Source: Plectrocnemia conspersa | Lineage: Eukaryota > Arthropoda > Insecta > Trichoptera > Polycentropodidae | DNA length: 64,000 nucleotides | Assembly (NCBI GenBank): GCA_009617715.1 | Contig: VTFK01000221.1 | Span: 248,001 to 312,000 of the forward strand | Reading direction: 5' to 3' | Shown here: positions 50,719-63,430 of the stretch, one piece after another | Layout: each line of letters begins with the position of its first letter | Numbering within the stretch: the stretch's first letter is position 1 | Translations under genes and position numbers: made by a program | Notes under the pieces: model-generated | Database searches by the model: none | Seen by the model: the letters and a program-made list of their open reading frames with translations, nothing else | What the model was told of the DNA's origin: nothing

Positions 50719-53415
50719 CACTTTACCTACCGCTCACGCCAATTGGCGTCCTGAGTGTGCCGAAAGTTAAACACCGCAGACGCCAATTGGCGTCTTGTGT
50801 ATGTTTTCGATTCCATGTCAAATTAAAAATATATGTTTAGTGTTTTATTTGCTTTTTTTTAAGAGATGACTAAATAAATGTATGAATTTTCATTTTATTT
50901 TAATCTTTTTTTTTTTTAATTATATTTAGACAAATGCGAAGGTTTTATAAATATATTTTATATTTCTTTCATCAGGCAGTTTCACTACCAGACAAACTTA
51001 TGTATCTTTTGATGTGGTCCGAATATTTTAACAAATTTTTCTAGACATATTATAAATGTAACAATGCATCAATTCAAGCCATTATTAAGTGGTTTTCAAC
51101 ACGTGGTTCGCCGGAAATAGAAATTAAGTATTACATTTCCTTATTATTAGAATTTAAAATTGATTGATGATTTTAAAATTATAAAAGCGGGTAATCAAGG
51201 AATTTAAATAAAAATAATTTAAATTGAGTTAACCAGCGGTTCTCAAACTTTTTCAAATTTCTAAAAACTTTTATCAGCACACTTTTTTTTTCGGACGGCG
51301 TAAAAAAAAAAAAAAAATATGATATTTTATACACAAACATATAAATATGTATATTTAAAAATAATTTATTGGGTAAATGGGTTTATTTAGAAATAAAGTC
51401 AAATTACATAAAATTAAAAAACGATGTACATATATAATGTTACAAGACACTAAAATTTATCATATCATTAACCATTAGATAGTATTGGATTACTGAAAAT
51501 CTCAAGATTGTCAGATTAGTAGATTCTATTGTTTTTTTCTATCCTGTTATAAAGGAAATTCCAACATATTTTTGTGAGTAAATATTATCTCCCGTCAAAT
51601 AATACTGGCTTACTGGAAATACCAATCTCAGTGACACAATTTTTTTAGAAAATGGGAATTTTTTCGAGTTATTATTTTTTGAATAATTAGCACGATACAT
51701 AAAAAAAATTATGGATAAAATTAAGTTTAAGTTATACTATTGTGAAGTGCATCTGGTTTTCGTGTGCTCGAGTGAATATTCAAAAATATTACGAACTGTT
51801 TATAAAACATAGTTTTTTTAGTTAGATACGAGTGTAGAATCTACGTGAAAATAATTACAGTTTATGTTATTTAGTGTTAAATATATATAGATATTCCAAG
51901 TGACAATGAAAATTATAGTGATAGTGATTCAGACTCCTCTGTTCATGAAAGAAATCGTCCACATGCTACGATGCTCATGAGCAATGAGGAAGATGAACAA
52001 GAAAAATACTTAGAAGACACTTTACAAGACACAAAACTTTATTGAAGATGACTTGTTTCCCGTTATTGCAGAAGAAACGAATAGACACCAAAATCAACAC
52101 ATCAACAGATACAAACTGCAAATAAAATCTAAAAAAAAATGGGTGGATGTACCGGTACCAGAATTAAAAAAATTGGTTTGAGTTGATATTGCAAGCCTGG
52201 TAAAAATGGCTCATTACACCTGTATTAGACAATAAATCCACTAATAGGAACCTTGATATTTACAAAAAACCATGAGTAGAAATAAGTTTTATCAAAATTA
52301 CGTTACCTGCGTTTTTTCCAATAATGAAAATGTTCCTGATAATGTAGGATTACTGTTCAATGTACAAAAAAATAATTGATTATTTCTCCGAAAGATTAAA
52401 AAAAATATGTACAAACCAAGCCAAAACATATCTCTGGATGAGGGTATGATCCCATGGTGTGGAAGATTAAATTTTTCACGTATACAACCCCAGTAAGCTG
52501 ACAAAGTACGGTATAGTGATAAGAATGGTATGTGAATTAGTGTCAGGATACATATCGAAATTTAAAATATATTCAGGACCTGGAATTTCGTTACAAGATT
52601 CAATATCACATCTAACATCAGACAATAAATACAAATGGCATCATATTTATATGGACGATTTTTATAACAGTGTTGAAATAGCAAAAAAATATATATATGA
52701 AAAAAAATAGAATCTGTGGTACCATAAGGAAGAATCGGGCTTTACCAGAATATCTGAAAAATGCAAAATTACGAATATTTGAAACCAAATATAAACGATA
52801 TGGGGTAATATTGTTGTAATTGCGAAAAAGAGTAAAATATCGAGACACTTTAAACTTTCATTATATAACTAGTTATTGTGAAAAGTGATTTACACGTGAA
52901 AGACAATGTAAATTATCTGTGTATGTGCCTGAAAATTTCATTACGATGGAGTGAATTACAACGGTTAGTGAATATTTTAAAATGAATTATATATCAGTAA
53001 AACTCGTACAATACAAAAGAAAAGTTTGCTTGAAAAAAGTTTTTACAAATTTAAAAAGTTTGAGAACCGCTGGTTAACTCAATTTAAATTATTTTTTTTA
53101 TTAAAATTTCTAGGTTATTCGTTTTTTATAATTTTAAAATCAAGATAATCATTTTTAAAAATCTAATAATAAGGAAAAGTTATAATTATTTTTTTTTATT
53201 TCCGGCGAACCACATGTTGAGAACCATCTAATAATAACTTGAATTGATGCATTGATACATTTATAACATGTCTAGAAAAAATTCAACAAAAAATATTCGG
53301 ACCGTATCTAAAAGATACATAAATTTAAATAAAAAAGGTAAAATTCGCGAAGTTTTGCGAAAAAGTGCCGGTATTTAGCGTAAGTCTGGTAGTGAAACTG
53401 CCGGTCGGTAAAGTG
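50719..53415 (+). mobile_element. piggyBac element B (2.7 kb) with dead transposase
   Basis: TTAA flanks both ends (50715-50718, 53416-53419). Ends begin CACTTTACC followed by (T/G)ACCG. The left end carries palindromes ACGCCAATTGGCGT (50736) and GACGCCAATTGGCGTC (50779). Inside, long inverted repeats (about 50990-51270 against 53040-53340) flank the transposase relic. They contain hAT-like motifs, GGTTCTCAACATGTGG and CAGCGGTTCTCAAAC. Confidence 0.85.
51885..52990 (+). pseudogene. piggyBac transposase pseudogene
   Basis: An acidic serine-rich start (NENYSDSDSDSSVHE) is followed, across several frames, by SLDEGMIPWCGRLNF, MVCELVSGYISKFKIYSGPG, WHHIYMDDFYNSVEIAKK, GTIRKNRALPEYLKNAKL and related pieces. 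These are the catalytic-core blocks of PGBD4-like piggyBac transposases: the first acid is in LDEGM and the second in MDDFYNS. The block with the last catalytic acids is not recognisable, and stops and frameshifts are numerous. It is inactive. Confidence 0.8.
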
Positions 53416-53419
53416 TTAA

Positions 53420-53745
53420 TGCGTACAAAATAAATTACTACAAAAATAATATTTTATATTAATTTTATAAAACATATTGAAAGCCCTAACCTGTATTGAT
53501 ATAAAAAAAACATAAAAGCCGAATAATATATAATAAATAAATTAACAAATTTTAATAATTGAAAAGTGCTAAAATAAATTAATAAATCATAATTAATTAA
53601 AGTAATAAAAACTTTCAATATAAAATATTATAAATAAATAACAACAGAAATAATTATAGAAAAATACGTAAAATTTACTCACTAACAAATTAACAAATGT
53701 GTATAAATTAACTCACTACACAAAGAGTTAATAGAACGAGTCAAA
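53420..53745. repeat. piggyBac A-like interior sequence
   Basis: Shares blocks with 44290-44710: CTGTATTGATATAAAAAAA, CAAATAATATATAATAAATA-like, and ACTAACAAATTAACAAATGT followed by AACTCACTAC. Together with 50650-50718, which resembles reversed 46440-46500, this suggests element B landed inside an older A-family copy. Confidence 0.5.
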
Positions 53746-56640
53746 AAAATATTTCTCAGATAGGTGTAAATGAGGGAATATAAATATGATCCATTTTTCT
53801 TTCCCACAAAATTCCTACGAGTCGACATATGTACTTAGGAAAGCACTTATTCAAGTTACTGATAGGATTTATTTACAATCTTCGTTTCAGTGTGCCACCT
53901 AATTACCAGCGTTTGCGCTTCGAGTATTGTTTGAGTATATTTTTTTAAACATCTGCCAGATAATTGATTTGTTCTCATCCAGGTACTCACAGTAGAGTCA
54001 TTATTCTGTAAATATGTTATGTATAATTTTTATTCTCTGTGCAGGGTGCATTGTAACATATAAATATTGAACGACATGGAATCTAAATGGAAAAAATGTA
54101 ATTTGTCCACCTTTCAACAATTTCGTTTGTGATTTAATACAATCTAGTTTCTTACTCGTCAAAAACACACTCTAAAATACGTAGCGCTTGCTATTTACAA
54201 CTCAGGATTTTTACAGACAATTTTTCATTTACCCATAACTGAAAAATCGCAAAGCTCCACACTTCGCACATTTGTTTAATCAATCATCGAATTTGAAAGT
54301 TTGCACGCCCTTTACGTAATATATAGCTTTGTATGGACACGAGAGAATTTATGTGCGGGCAATAATTCACATCCGAGCTGTTGCATGTACAAAATGGGAT
54401 AAAACATGATTTATATTTTTAGGATTAGTGAACAAAAATTGCATATAGAGTATTGAATTTGAGCAATAACAATGAATTAATATGTTTACATTTCAACGTC
54501 GATAATAGTGTAATCTGTCCAAACAAAAAACACAAAGAGTCAATACTGAGTCTTGGCGAAAACACGCGTACACAAATATCACCAAATTGCAGAGCGACTC
54601 GTGTTTACGTAATTACGTAAGTGGGGTATATGTGCTGCGTGTCTGAAAACGTCGAAAAATTCATCATGGCGCTACACGACAGGTGGGGCGTTTGTCGTCT
54701 GAAAAAATCTACAGAAACTGGAGATATGAAGACGTAAATACGTATAGCTGCAAATGAAATGCGCTGAGTCCACTCCCCAGGGAAACTGGCTAGTTAACTG
54801 ATTGGTTAATCACAGTAGACTTTTTAAATCAATTCTAAGATTTAGATGGGAATAATTCATCTTCCGATTAGATACACGAAAGATCAAATTGATTGCGGAT
54901 AATCGGTCTCGTTAAGGCTCAATCGCTAAAATCGTCAAATTAACGACGATCACGAGACAAAAGTACGATCGTTAGGTTGTGACGTATAACGACCGTTGTA
55001 CGATTAGAATGATTAAATAGTATCGTTTGGTGTAAAACGCAATATTTTCAACGATTGCGTCGTTCATTATTGTGTTAATAAAATAACTTTAAATGTGGTT
55101 TTATTGCAAAGATTAACTCCTTTGTTGTGTTAGCTAACTATCAACTATTAAAAAAATAACATGTATAAAATTAATTAAATAAATTGTGTATCATAAATAA
55201 GAAATATTAATCTAAACAACTGCAGAATACAGTATGATCAGATAACATAAATACATAGACTTATATGATTTATCTAACATAATTGAATCAATATAAGATC
55301 TTCGAAATGTAAATTTTGTGTCAAATTCTTTGAAGGACAAGTCTGAATAAGTAATAAGGTAATCCGCAAAACTGCGTATTTACTGTAATATAAGTGAGAA
55401 TAAAAAATAGTATTCACAAAATCATAAAGTAATTAACATTGTCAAACTCACGGACGTCGTTGACAATGATGAAAATTCTGCTACATCAACGAAGTGTGCC
55501 CAGAATAATACATTATGCATAAGTGGTAGCATTCATCAATATTTTCTCAAAGCGCGAGAGAAAAACCTTGAGATTTAATTACGTCAAAAACGTATGCACG
55601 TACAAGTGTATCATAATAATTTTTCTTATTTCTTCTACGTTTACTCGAAAATTTATTCAAAATACGATAGCAATAAAAAAATGAGACGCAATACACAATA
55701 GCGCCTATGTTCGCCAAGAGACGATTCCGGCGAGACAAAACGAGAGAAGGCACTGGATTAAACTAAAGTATAAGGCGTTTATTTCGCCTGGAAAATTTCA
55801 CAAATTGGCGACGACGTGCAATTTGAATTTTTCATTAAACTGCGATGCGCACCTGATGCTGCGAAAATAAAACAAAAAACAAATCCAGGGAGGATCGCAT
55901 ATTAGACGAGATAAAAGAGAGGTAGTGTATCGAACAATCTATACAAAGACTTGATATCATTATATAAAATTATATCGTTCTTTGGATACACGTAATTAAA
56001 AATTCTCGCAAAGGCGCATTTACATACTAAAATATTCGCACACTGAAAGAGACTCATTATAACTTTGAAGCTTATAGACTCGTTATAGTACCGCTACAAT
56101 GGCTCTCTTATTTCGTCGCTTTTTAAAACTGAACGCTTGTGTGATAGCTTTGTCCGTACGTTGACGTTGTGAATAAAAAATATTATAAAGCGAAGATGTA
56201 ACGGTGGGGTGCATGAACCGATTTACTTTTATTGACTAACTGTAAATAAATTTATATTATTTAAACTAAAGAACAAAATTATTGGTATTTTTTGTAGAAG
56301 GCAATGGAAAATACTAAACCAAATTAGTTTTCTAAGAAAAATCGTAACATTTGAATCTCAACGAGAGTTATATTCGAAAAGTTATCATGCACGCGGGAGA
56401 TGAGAATCTTCGAAACGCAACGCTTATCGGTTAAAAGCGGGAAATGAGGACGAAAACTTGTACATACTTCGATATTGGAATTTCATTCATCTAATATCCG
56501 TTATTGTAAATATTTACTATTTTAATAGCCGACCGATTTTTTTAAATAAATAAAAGTCAAATAGCACACATCTGGTAATAATATGTCACATTTTTATAAT
56601 AAGAATTCATCTCTATTTTGTTTGCTTTCAAAGCCAACAA
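53746..56640. other. Gene-free stretch
   Basis: AT-rich with CpG-containing patches (54590-55010). No gene, tRNA or repeat boundary recognised. Confidence 0.35.
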
Positions 56641-56654
56641 AGCTACTCGAAATA

Positions 56655-57727
56655 CAGGCAGCCCTTGATTTTCGCACAATTCGCTATTTCGCACATTTAA
56701 GAAAAAAACATTATTTTTAATTTAATTTTTTAAAAAAGTATAAACATGAGTGGGAAATGGAAAAACTTCAGTGTTGATACGAACAAAAATAAATCAAGGA
56801 CTCAAACTTCACTCGATTCGAGACAAATATGGAAATTATTAGACGTTCTGATAGCAGTGAATCCTTTGCATCAATCGGACGTTCGTAAGATACGATATGT
56901 TCAATTTTGCAAAATAAAATGTAATTAAGAAATACGTTCAAAATTGTGGAAATTAAAGATATATTTCCACAATCTTTAAAGATATGTTTAAAAAAAACAT
57001 GGATGAAATGGAAAAATCTTTGTCATCATGGATCGATGACCAACATCAAAAAGATGTCCCTCTGAGTATTTCAATTATTCAAGCAAATGCTCTTAGTTTG
57101 CGCAAAGATTAGAAGGATAGATTAAAAAAAGATTATAACACGGTTTTTCAAGCAAGTAACGGTTGGTTTTACAATTTTAAAATGAGGTATTCTTTTCATA
57201 ATATTAAATTTACTGGAGAATCGGCTGATGCGGATAAAGATTCTGCAAATTAATTTATTTCCTAATTATCCAAGATTATTGAAGATGTAGAATATTCCTC
57301 TAGCGAAATATTTAATGTAGATGAGACAGGCTTATTTTGGAAAACTCTTTAACAATGAAAAATATAAATTAAGCTTACATACACCTTGACAAATTTTTAA
57401 ATATTATGGAAGATTGTGATCCCAATGGAGAGCGCATATCTCAAGTGCGTGGGGCGATCAATAAAAACATAGCATGTTATAAAATACTATATGAAGAAAA
57501 GAAAAAGAATAATGGAAAACAGTTAACTCTTGATAACTTTTCAAAGGGAACACCCGCAAAACCCACTTAAACGTGTCTCTTAAACGTCTCTTAAACATCT
57601 TATACTTACTTATTAAATAAATATTTTAAAATACATACAATTTCAAAAAATTTTTACTTCCCTCTACTTTCGAACATTCGCACACATTTTCAGGAACCAA
57701 TTATGTGCGAAAGTCGAGGGCCGCCTG
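56655..57727 (+). mobile_element. Internally deleted Tigger/pogo transposon
   Basis: About 26-bp terminal inverted repeats (CAGGCAGCCCTTGATTTTCG on the left; the right complement reads CAGGCGGCCCTCGACTTTCG) are flanked by TA. Plus-strand pieces are a start at 56746 (MSGKWKNFSVDTN), a CENPB-type DNA-binding part (LEKSLSSWIDDQHQKDVPLS, then NGWFYNFKMRYSFHN), and NVDETGLFWK, the first catalytic Asp of the DDE core. The frame then jumps to a C-terminal tail ending QLTLDNFSKG. The rest of the catalytic core is deleted and stops are present. Confidence 0.85.
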
Positions 57728-57739
57728 TAATCACTTTTA

Positions 57740-58440
57740 TTTCGAAGTTAATATTTCTTAACTATTCGAAAAAAGATTCACGCAATCCAAATTCCGGTCG
57801 GTATGTCTCCAAAATTATGGTTGAATCGAAAATTGACTATTCATTAAATAAAAAATAATTTTATTTTTGTTTTAATTTTTTTTAACTTTAGTTATTTTAC
57901 GATCCGCATACAATATGTTGGTTTGTTTTTATTTAACCAGCAAAATTGTAAAAAAAATTAAAGAACAAAAAGGAATGGAAGGCCATCCGTAATCACGGAT
58001 GAACTCAAACAAAAAAGTCCTTTGTTTAAAATGTAAGCAACGATTTTCTAAAAGTATATTTGTTCCTTTTAAATGGTTTAAAAGCACCTGTAAATAGTCA
58101 TGAACAAAGCAAAAAAGGTCAGTGCCAAATACAAAGGATACGGCCGGTACAATTCTCCGCCGATCATCCTTTAGATCAGAGCAGTGCGACGGAAGCACAA
58201 AAATCGTCATAAATTTGAGTTATAAACGAACGCTACGAATTCGTATAAATAGACTACAGACCTTCAGATATTACAATATGTTGGCACGTCTGTAAATTTA
58301 AACTTTACTATTACGGTTAGCCTTAACTTTTTAAGTCTTACAGACAGAAATTTGTGTACAGTTTTGATTGAAAACAAAGTAACACAATTGATCCCTGAAG
58401 ACTAAAAATATAACTTTTAAAAATAAAATATTTTTATATG
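57740..58440. repeat. Dispersed repeat cluster
   Basis: 57979-58010 carries GGCCATCCGTAATCACGGAT (compare 18164 and 36613). 58050-58130 matches 20490-20560, including GGTCAGTGCCAAATAC. These probably belong to one longer unnamed repeat. Confidence 0.45.
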
Positions 58441-58441
58441 A

Positions 58442-58636
58442 CCCCCCAATAACACGGTAAATTAGGGACGTACTATTTGGGTGCGTGTAATTGAGGAACT
58501 ATAAAATACATTTTTTTGCAATACGTACATACGAATCAGGCGCGTGTGGTGAGATATCCTCCCAATGGCTCGCTCACACATAAGGTAACAGGCACCCAAA
58601 TAACATGTTCTTAATTTACCGTGTTATTGGGGGGGG
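58442..58636. mobile_element. MITE with CCCCCAATAACACGG terminal repeats
   Basis: Both ends read inward as CCCCCAATAACACGGTAAA, then TTA, a few bases, and CTATTTGGGTGC/TTATTTGGGTGCC, so the inverted repeats reach about 43 bp in a 195-bp unit. A partial relative is at 47291-47427. No coding capacity. Confidence 0.85.
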
Positions 58637-58639
58637 CTA

Positions 58640-61600
58640 CTGTACTTTAAAATCGAAAAATACGCGCGTTGGGTTCCAAAAATATTGACCTTTAAGATAC
58701 ATGCGAGCCTCGTATCGCGCGTTTTAAGATAATAACAATTTGAAATCACGTACTATTTGTGAAATACATTGTCTTCAAATGTCCTCTTCAAAAATCGGAT
58801 TTAATTATTGTATTTCAAAATTTCGTAGTTACGTCAAGATTGATGTGAAATAGGAAGCGGCTGCTTTATCGGTCGATACTCGACATTGCTCCGCTTTGAG
58901 AGAGTTCGACTTGGAACGCTGTCGAGGCGTCAAGTTTATTTCGAAAGTATTTTGATTACTTAAATATTTTGGAGATAAGTGAAGTGCTTGGTTTTTGCAT
59001 CTTTTCAATACGATTTGTGTGCATTTGAAAGATGCATTTCTAATCCGTCCAAATATCCGGAACGTCACGCGCGTCGTCGTGACGTATAAACTTGTTTCGC
59101 AAGTCACCAAAAAGTAATCAAAACAGTCTCCAAAGATATGACACTTGCCATAAAGTGTCCTCTTTTATCATATTTCTCGTCACATTGCCTCATGTTTGTA
59201 CAATTTGCATTAAATAACACTCAGCGGCTCGTTGTCTCGAGTTAAATATTTGCAGCATTTCAAGGAAAATGCACCACATTGCACCCGAGACCAGCGAGGT
59301 CGAAAGATAAACCGCTTATGAGTGCGACGACCCAGAAATGAGATAAAAAAATAAAATAAAAGCCAAAAAGCACCACATCTCGATTATCTTTTTCTTTTAA
59401 ACGCTCACCCTTACGACCTCGCGCCATAAAATCAACACACTTTCACTACACACATGTTTGAGAAGCACGTTGCTCGTAAAATTATCAACAATGAAAAAGT
59501 ATAAGACAATATAATTTAGCGCTCAACTACTTTCGAACAAATAAATTTAAATCTTGAATGATTCACGTGAACGGAAGCGCAATAAAAACTGAAAGCTCGT
59601 TATTTTGCCAGAATCACTTTTTTTACTTCACAATGCACCATAAGTCTTGCGCTCAAAGACGTTTTGGCAAGGAACCAACTACAAGAAAAAAGTTGATGAT
59701 TTGTTTATTAAAAAAATAGAACAAACACCACAACTGCCATTGTCTATTAATTTCATAATTAAATATTAGCTTTGATATACACATGTACAGTCACTAAGTA
59801 TCGATATTAACATTTTATCTTACGAAACGGAACGGTACTATACCAGTAGACCGACAGACCGGAACGTCGTTCCGCTTTGGTACATTTCATGCTGCGATTT
59901 TTATATTTGTATTTAAATAATGTTCATTGAACGTACAAACGTACATTTTTGGCATATAAGAAATAAGCTCTAGATTATCCGATTATCGTACTTTTATACC
60001 GCTAGAAAAACTACTTTAATATTTTAGGAAATAATTATAAAAAAAGCTTTTTCTTTATAGTATTTTGAATAGATAAGAGCTACGTGCTAAGAGCATAAGG
60101 TGTTTAATATATAATACAGCACAAGTGTCTCACCTGTGTGATATCCGATTATGTGTCGATTTGTGTGCTTACCTGTAACAAAAAAAAATAAAACAGTCAA
60201 TAAAATATCTTCATTAATATAACATGACAAATTGACTCAAAAAAGACAAATAAAAAAAATTGTTGGATAAACTATGATGACTTGATATTTGTGGTAATAA
60301 TGTGTCATACGTCGTACAAAAATTAGATATCATTAATATATTATTTTTAATCAATATTACGCAGTTGTTTATAAAGACGATAAAGCTATAATGAAACAAT
60401 AAAGGAACAAGATACATTTTTAACAAAAAACTCCCTACTGTAAATTCAATTTTTACACATTATGACTCATTTTAGAAGAGTTATAAAAGTATACACGCTA
60501 TTCGTGGTTGCATTTATTAGTCATTCGCAAATCGCCTACATTGACTAATAAATGCATACAATAATTAATTGTGTAATTTCTTTGAAACATTACTAATATT
60601 TATTTAATCAGTGCTATCTCTATTTTTATGAGAGCAAAATTCAGCATTTCGAATAAAAATGTGTAACATTGCTTCTAAGAAGTCAATTATTCAATCTTAA
60701 GAATTTATACATGTATAATATTTTGAATAAAATAATGAGACATACATACGACAAAAATAAAACTGTTCATTGTTACTTGCTCAAGTGCAAGCAATGGTCC
60801 GCGAGTATGTTCATATTGTTTTTATATCACAAGTAACTAAACGCTTCTGTTGTAAAATATCCTGTTCCAGCTGCTGATGCTGTACATACATGCGTTCACT
60901 TGGTTCAATGCACTCGTTAATTGAATTAGACTTGATGTGACGCACTTTCAAATTGGATAGCCACATGTCATTATGTAAATCTTATGGAAATAATATCCTA
61001 TTAACAATGCTCATTGCTCATTAATGTTTAATGGTTTGTTATCAGTATAAAGTCTCAGACAATGGTACTATGAGTAACGCTACCAAAGCAATTACTTCGA
61101 CTTCAGAAGGTTAGAAACAATGATCACAAATTTTTATCCATTTTCAACACGTCCTTTAAGTCGTGTCATTTTTATATCAACTCACGTCCATAATAAAATA
61201 AATAAAACATATGAATTCATATATTCACGTATTTAATTTACAAATTATTAACTGCTAAAATATTGTTGTGTTTAATAAAATAAGACAGTATAATATAATT
61301 CATTATGCGTCCAGTTATAGTAAAAACGAAAAGCGAAAATTTAAAACGTAGTCAAAGAAAATAGCAGAAAGTTTAAAAATATATAAATATTATAAGACCG
61401 AATCGAAGATAACAATAGATTTGCTGGCTGAAGACTTTAAGCTATTTTTAACATTTGTTGTAAAGATCATTGGCTGCTAAGAACTTTAAATAGTATTTAA
61501 AACAATGAAATAGTTCTCTGTAGAAAAAAATGACAACGTGCAAATAAAAATAAACGATTTGTTTAAAAGGTATCTGAAAAGTTGTGTCGTCAACACTTTT

Positions 61601-62100
61601 ATAAGATCGATTTTTTTCTCGTCGGCGTTAAATAAGCTATTGAGTAACTAAGCGAACACCTATAAACGGTATCCAAGAATAGTTTCAAAAATAATAAAAG
61701 ACAGGATCTTACTAAAAAAAGTCACTAAAAGAACGACGGATATTTCAGCCGAACATGTACCAAGCATCCCTGGATTAACATTTCATAAAATGATGACTTT
61801 ACGCAGTATAGTCTAATAAGATTATCATTAGACAACAACAAAGAGTCTGGTTCCACCCCGAATCGTCGGAATTAACATTTTTATAATATTTTTTCATATT
61901 TAATTAAATTAAAATTATCTAATTTCAACAATTATTAAATTAATAATTTAAATTAAATAATTATTAAATACTACTAGCATGTTATGTAAGTTTCTATTAC
62001 ATTTATGACCATCATGAATTAACCTTAATGGGACAAAAACTGATTTCATATTAAACTGCGGACATATACTATTTTTTTATTTGACAAAAGAACGAATTTT
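58640..62100. other. Gene-free stretch
   Basis: AT-rich with small CpG-containing patches (58860-59100, 59270-59340). No gene recognised; one perfect 15-bp inverted repeat is listed separately. Confidence 0.35.
60509..60556. repeat. Perfect 15-bp inverted repeat
   Basis: TGCATTTATTAGTCA and its exact complement are separated by 18 bases. It would form a stable stem-loop of small-RNA-precursor shape, but the arms are short. Confidence 0.65.
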
Positions 62101-62149
62101 CATTTCATTAAGTATTTAAATTGTTTACTATTTTAATTAAATGACATGC

Positions 62150-62400
62150 ATTTATTGCTTTTAACGTGAATTTTTGACTTCTGAGAAGTGATACTTGTTT
62201 TGGCGCCCTCCTATAGACCAAAATTCGGTTTAAAACTGGCCGCTTCACTAGTGAAAATATAAATTCACTGAAAAATATACATTCATTGTAACATTTATAT
62301 ATCACTTGATAAATTATATATCACTTGATAAATTATATTTTCACTGGTAAAATACATATCTACTAATGAAAATGTATTCTGATATGATTTCAATTAAATG
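62150..62400. repeat. Foldback/tandem repeat element, copy 4
   Basis: TTTATTGCTTTTAACGTG, then TTTTTGACTTCTGAGAAGTG and CCAAAATTCGGTTTA match the monomer of copies 1-3. It is followed by CACTAGTGAAAATATAAAT-type sequence shared with 41440-41530 in the opposite orientation. Confidence 0.7.
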
Positions 62401-62504
62401 ACATATTTTTTATTTAATATTTTGATTTCATTAAGATTTAAAGTATTTTATTAAATGACATGCATTTAAATGGCCAAATTCAAGGAGGGGCAACTGGCCG
62501 CTAA

Positions 62505-62650
62505 TATCATGCGATTTAACGTCGTCGGAGCACCTAATCCCAACATCCAGCAAGTTATAGCCGAAATGTCACAAAAAATCAACGAAGATTACATCGAAAG
62601 AATCTGCTGCTAAAAACGGTCCAGAGGCAGACATTTAATTGATATTATTT
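62505..62650 (+). pseudogene. Tc1/mariner-like transposase C-terminal fragment, internally deleted
   Basis: Reads VGAPNPNIQQVIAEMSQKIN, then EDYIERICC, stop, KRSRGRHLIDIIF. DNA outside a gap (GATTTAACG|TCGGAGCACCTAA, and CATTTAATTGATAT) aligns with the minus-strand fragment at 10518-10740, but about 60 bp including the PLDF block is missing. Confidence 0.65.
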
Positions 62651-62842
62651 TTCATAATTAATAAAATACATTAGAGATATTTTTTTAAATTTGTTCGGAA
62701 ACAGAAGCAATGTATCGAAAAAATTATGGTACAACTAGAAACATAAAATAATAAAAATATGACAATTGATTCGTCAACATAATTTTTACGATTCGAAATT
62801 TAATGCTCTCAAAGTATATTATTTAAATATTTAGTTAATTAA

Positions 62843-63125
62843 CCCTTTTAGTGCCAAGCGAAATTATGCGGTGTATGCTAAGAATCCCAAGCATTTTTTT
62901 GGCATATATTGATGTTTTTATAAATATATTTAAAAAAAAAAAATTTCATTTAATATTAGGAACAAAATAAAATCTAGTTTATACAAGGACACAAAAAGTA
63001 TCGAAAAAAATATTTCATAATTTAAAAATAAATAAATACAAAACTAGGAACGGACACCCGCGTCCTAGCGACATTCATGTCGTCGTTCGTAAGTGGACAC
63101 CGGTGTCCTTACGGCATTCAAACGG
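62843..63125. mobile_element. piggyBac-type MITE C (283 bp)
   Basis: TTAA lies at both sides (62839-62842, 63126-63129). Ends read CCCTTTTAGTGCC and CCGTTTGAATGCC. The right end carries palindromes GGACACCGGTGTCC (63095) and GACATTCATGTC (63070). No coding capacity. Confidence 0.75.
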
Positions 63126-63270
63126 TTAAAAACAATAATTTAATGTATTTAAAGAAAATGTTATATTGAAATGACTTCAAAAAATAGAAAATATTTTGGC
63201 CATAATATACACGCCTTTGGACTTATAAAGGTTAAGAAGTTCCCCCAATGCGCCATGATGACCATTATAT

Positions 63271-63430
63271 AGGGTGTCCCAAAATTAACGCAAGATTTGA
63301 ATTAAATAGAAAACACATATTTTAGTCTTTAGATTGTTTATGATTATTATTTATTTTTACTACCCTAAACTCTCAGCTGTCAACATTTACTGGACAAATG
63401 ACGGCAAATTCAAATCTTGCGTTACAGCTT
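63271..63430. mobile_element. Short MITE with 18-bp perfect inner inverted repeats
   Basis: TAACGCAAGATTTGAATT (63286-63303) is exactly inverted at 63407-63424. The left side extends to AGGGTGTCCCAAAAT, a terminus seen on insect Tc1-like elements; the right side lacks this extension. It may be a deletion derivative of the transposase family at 10.5 and 62.5 kb. Confidence 0.6.
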
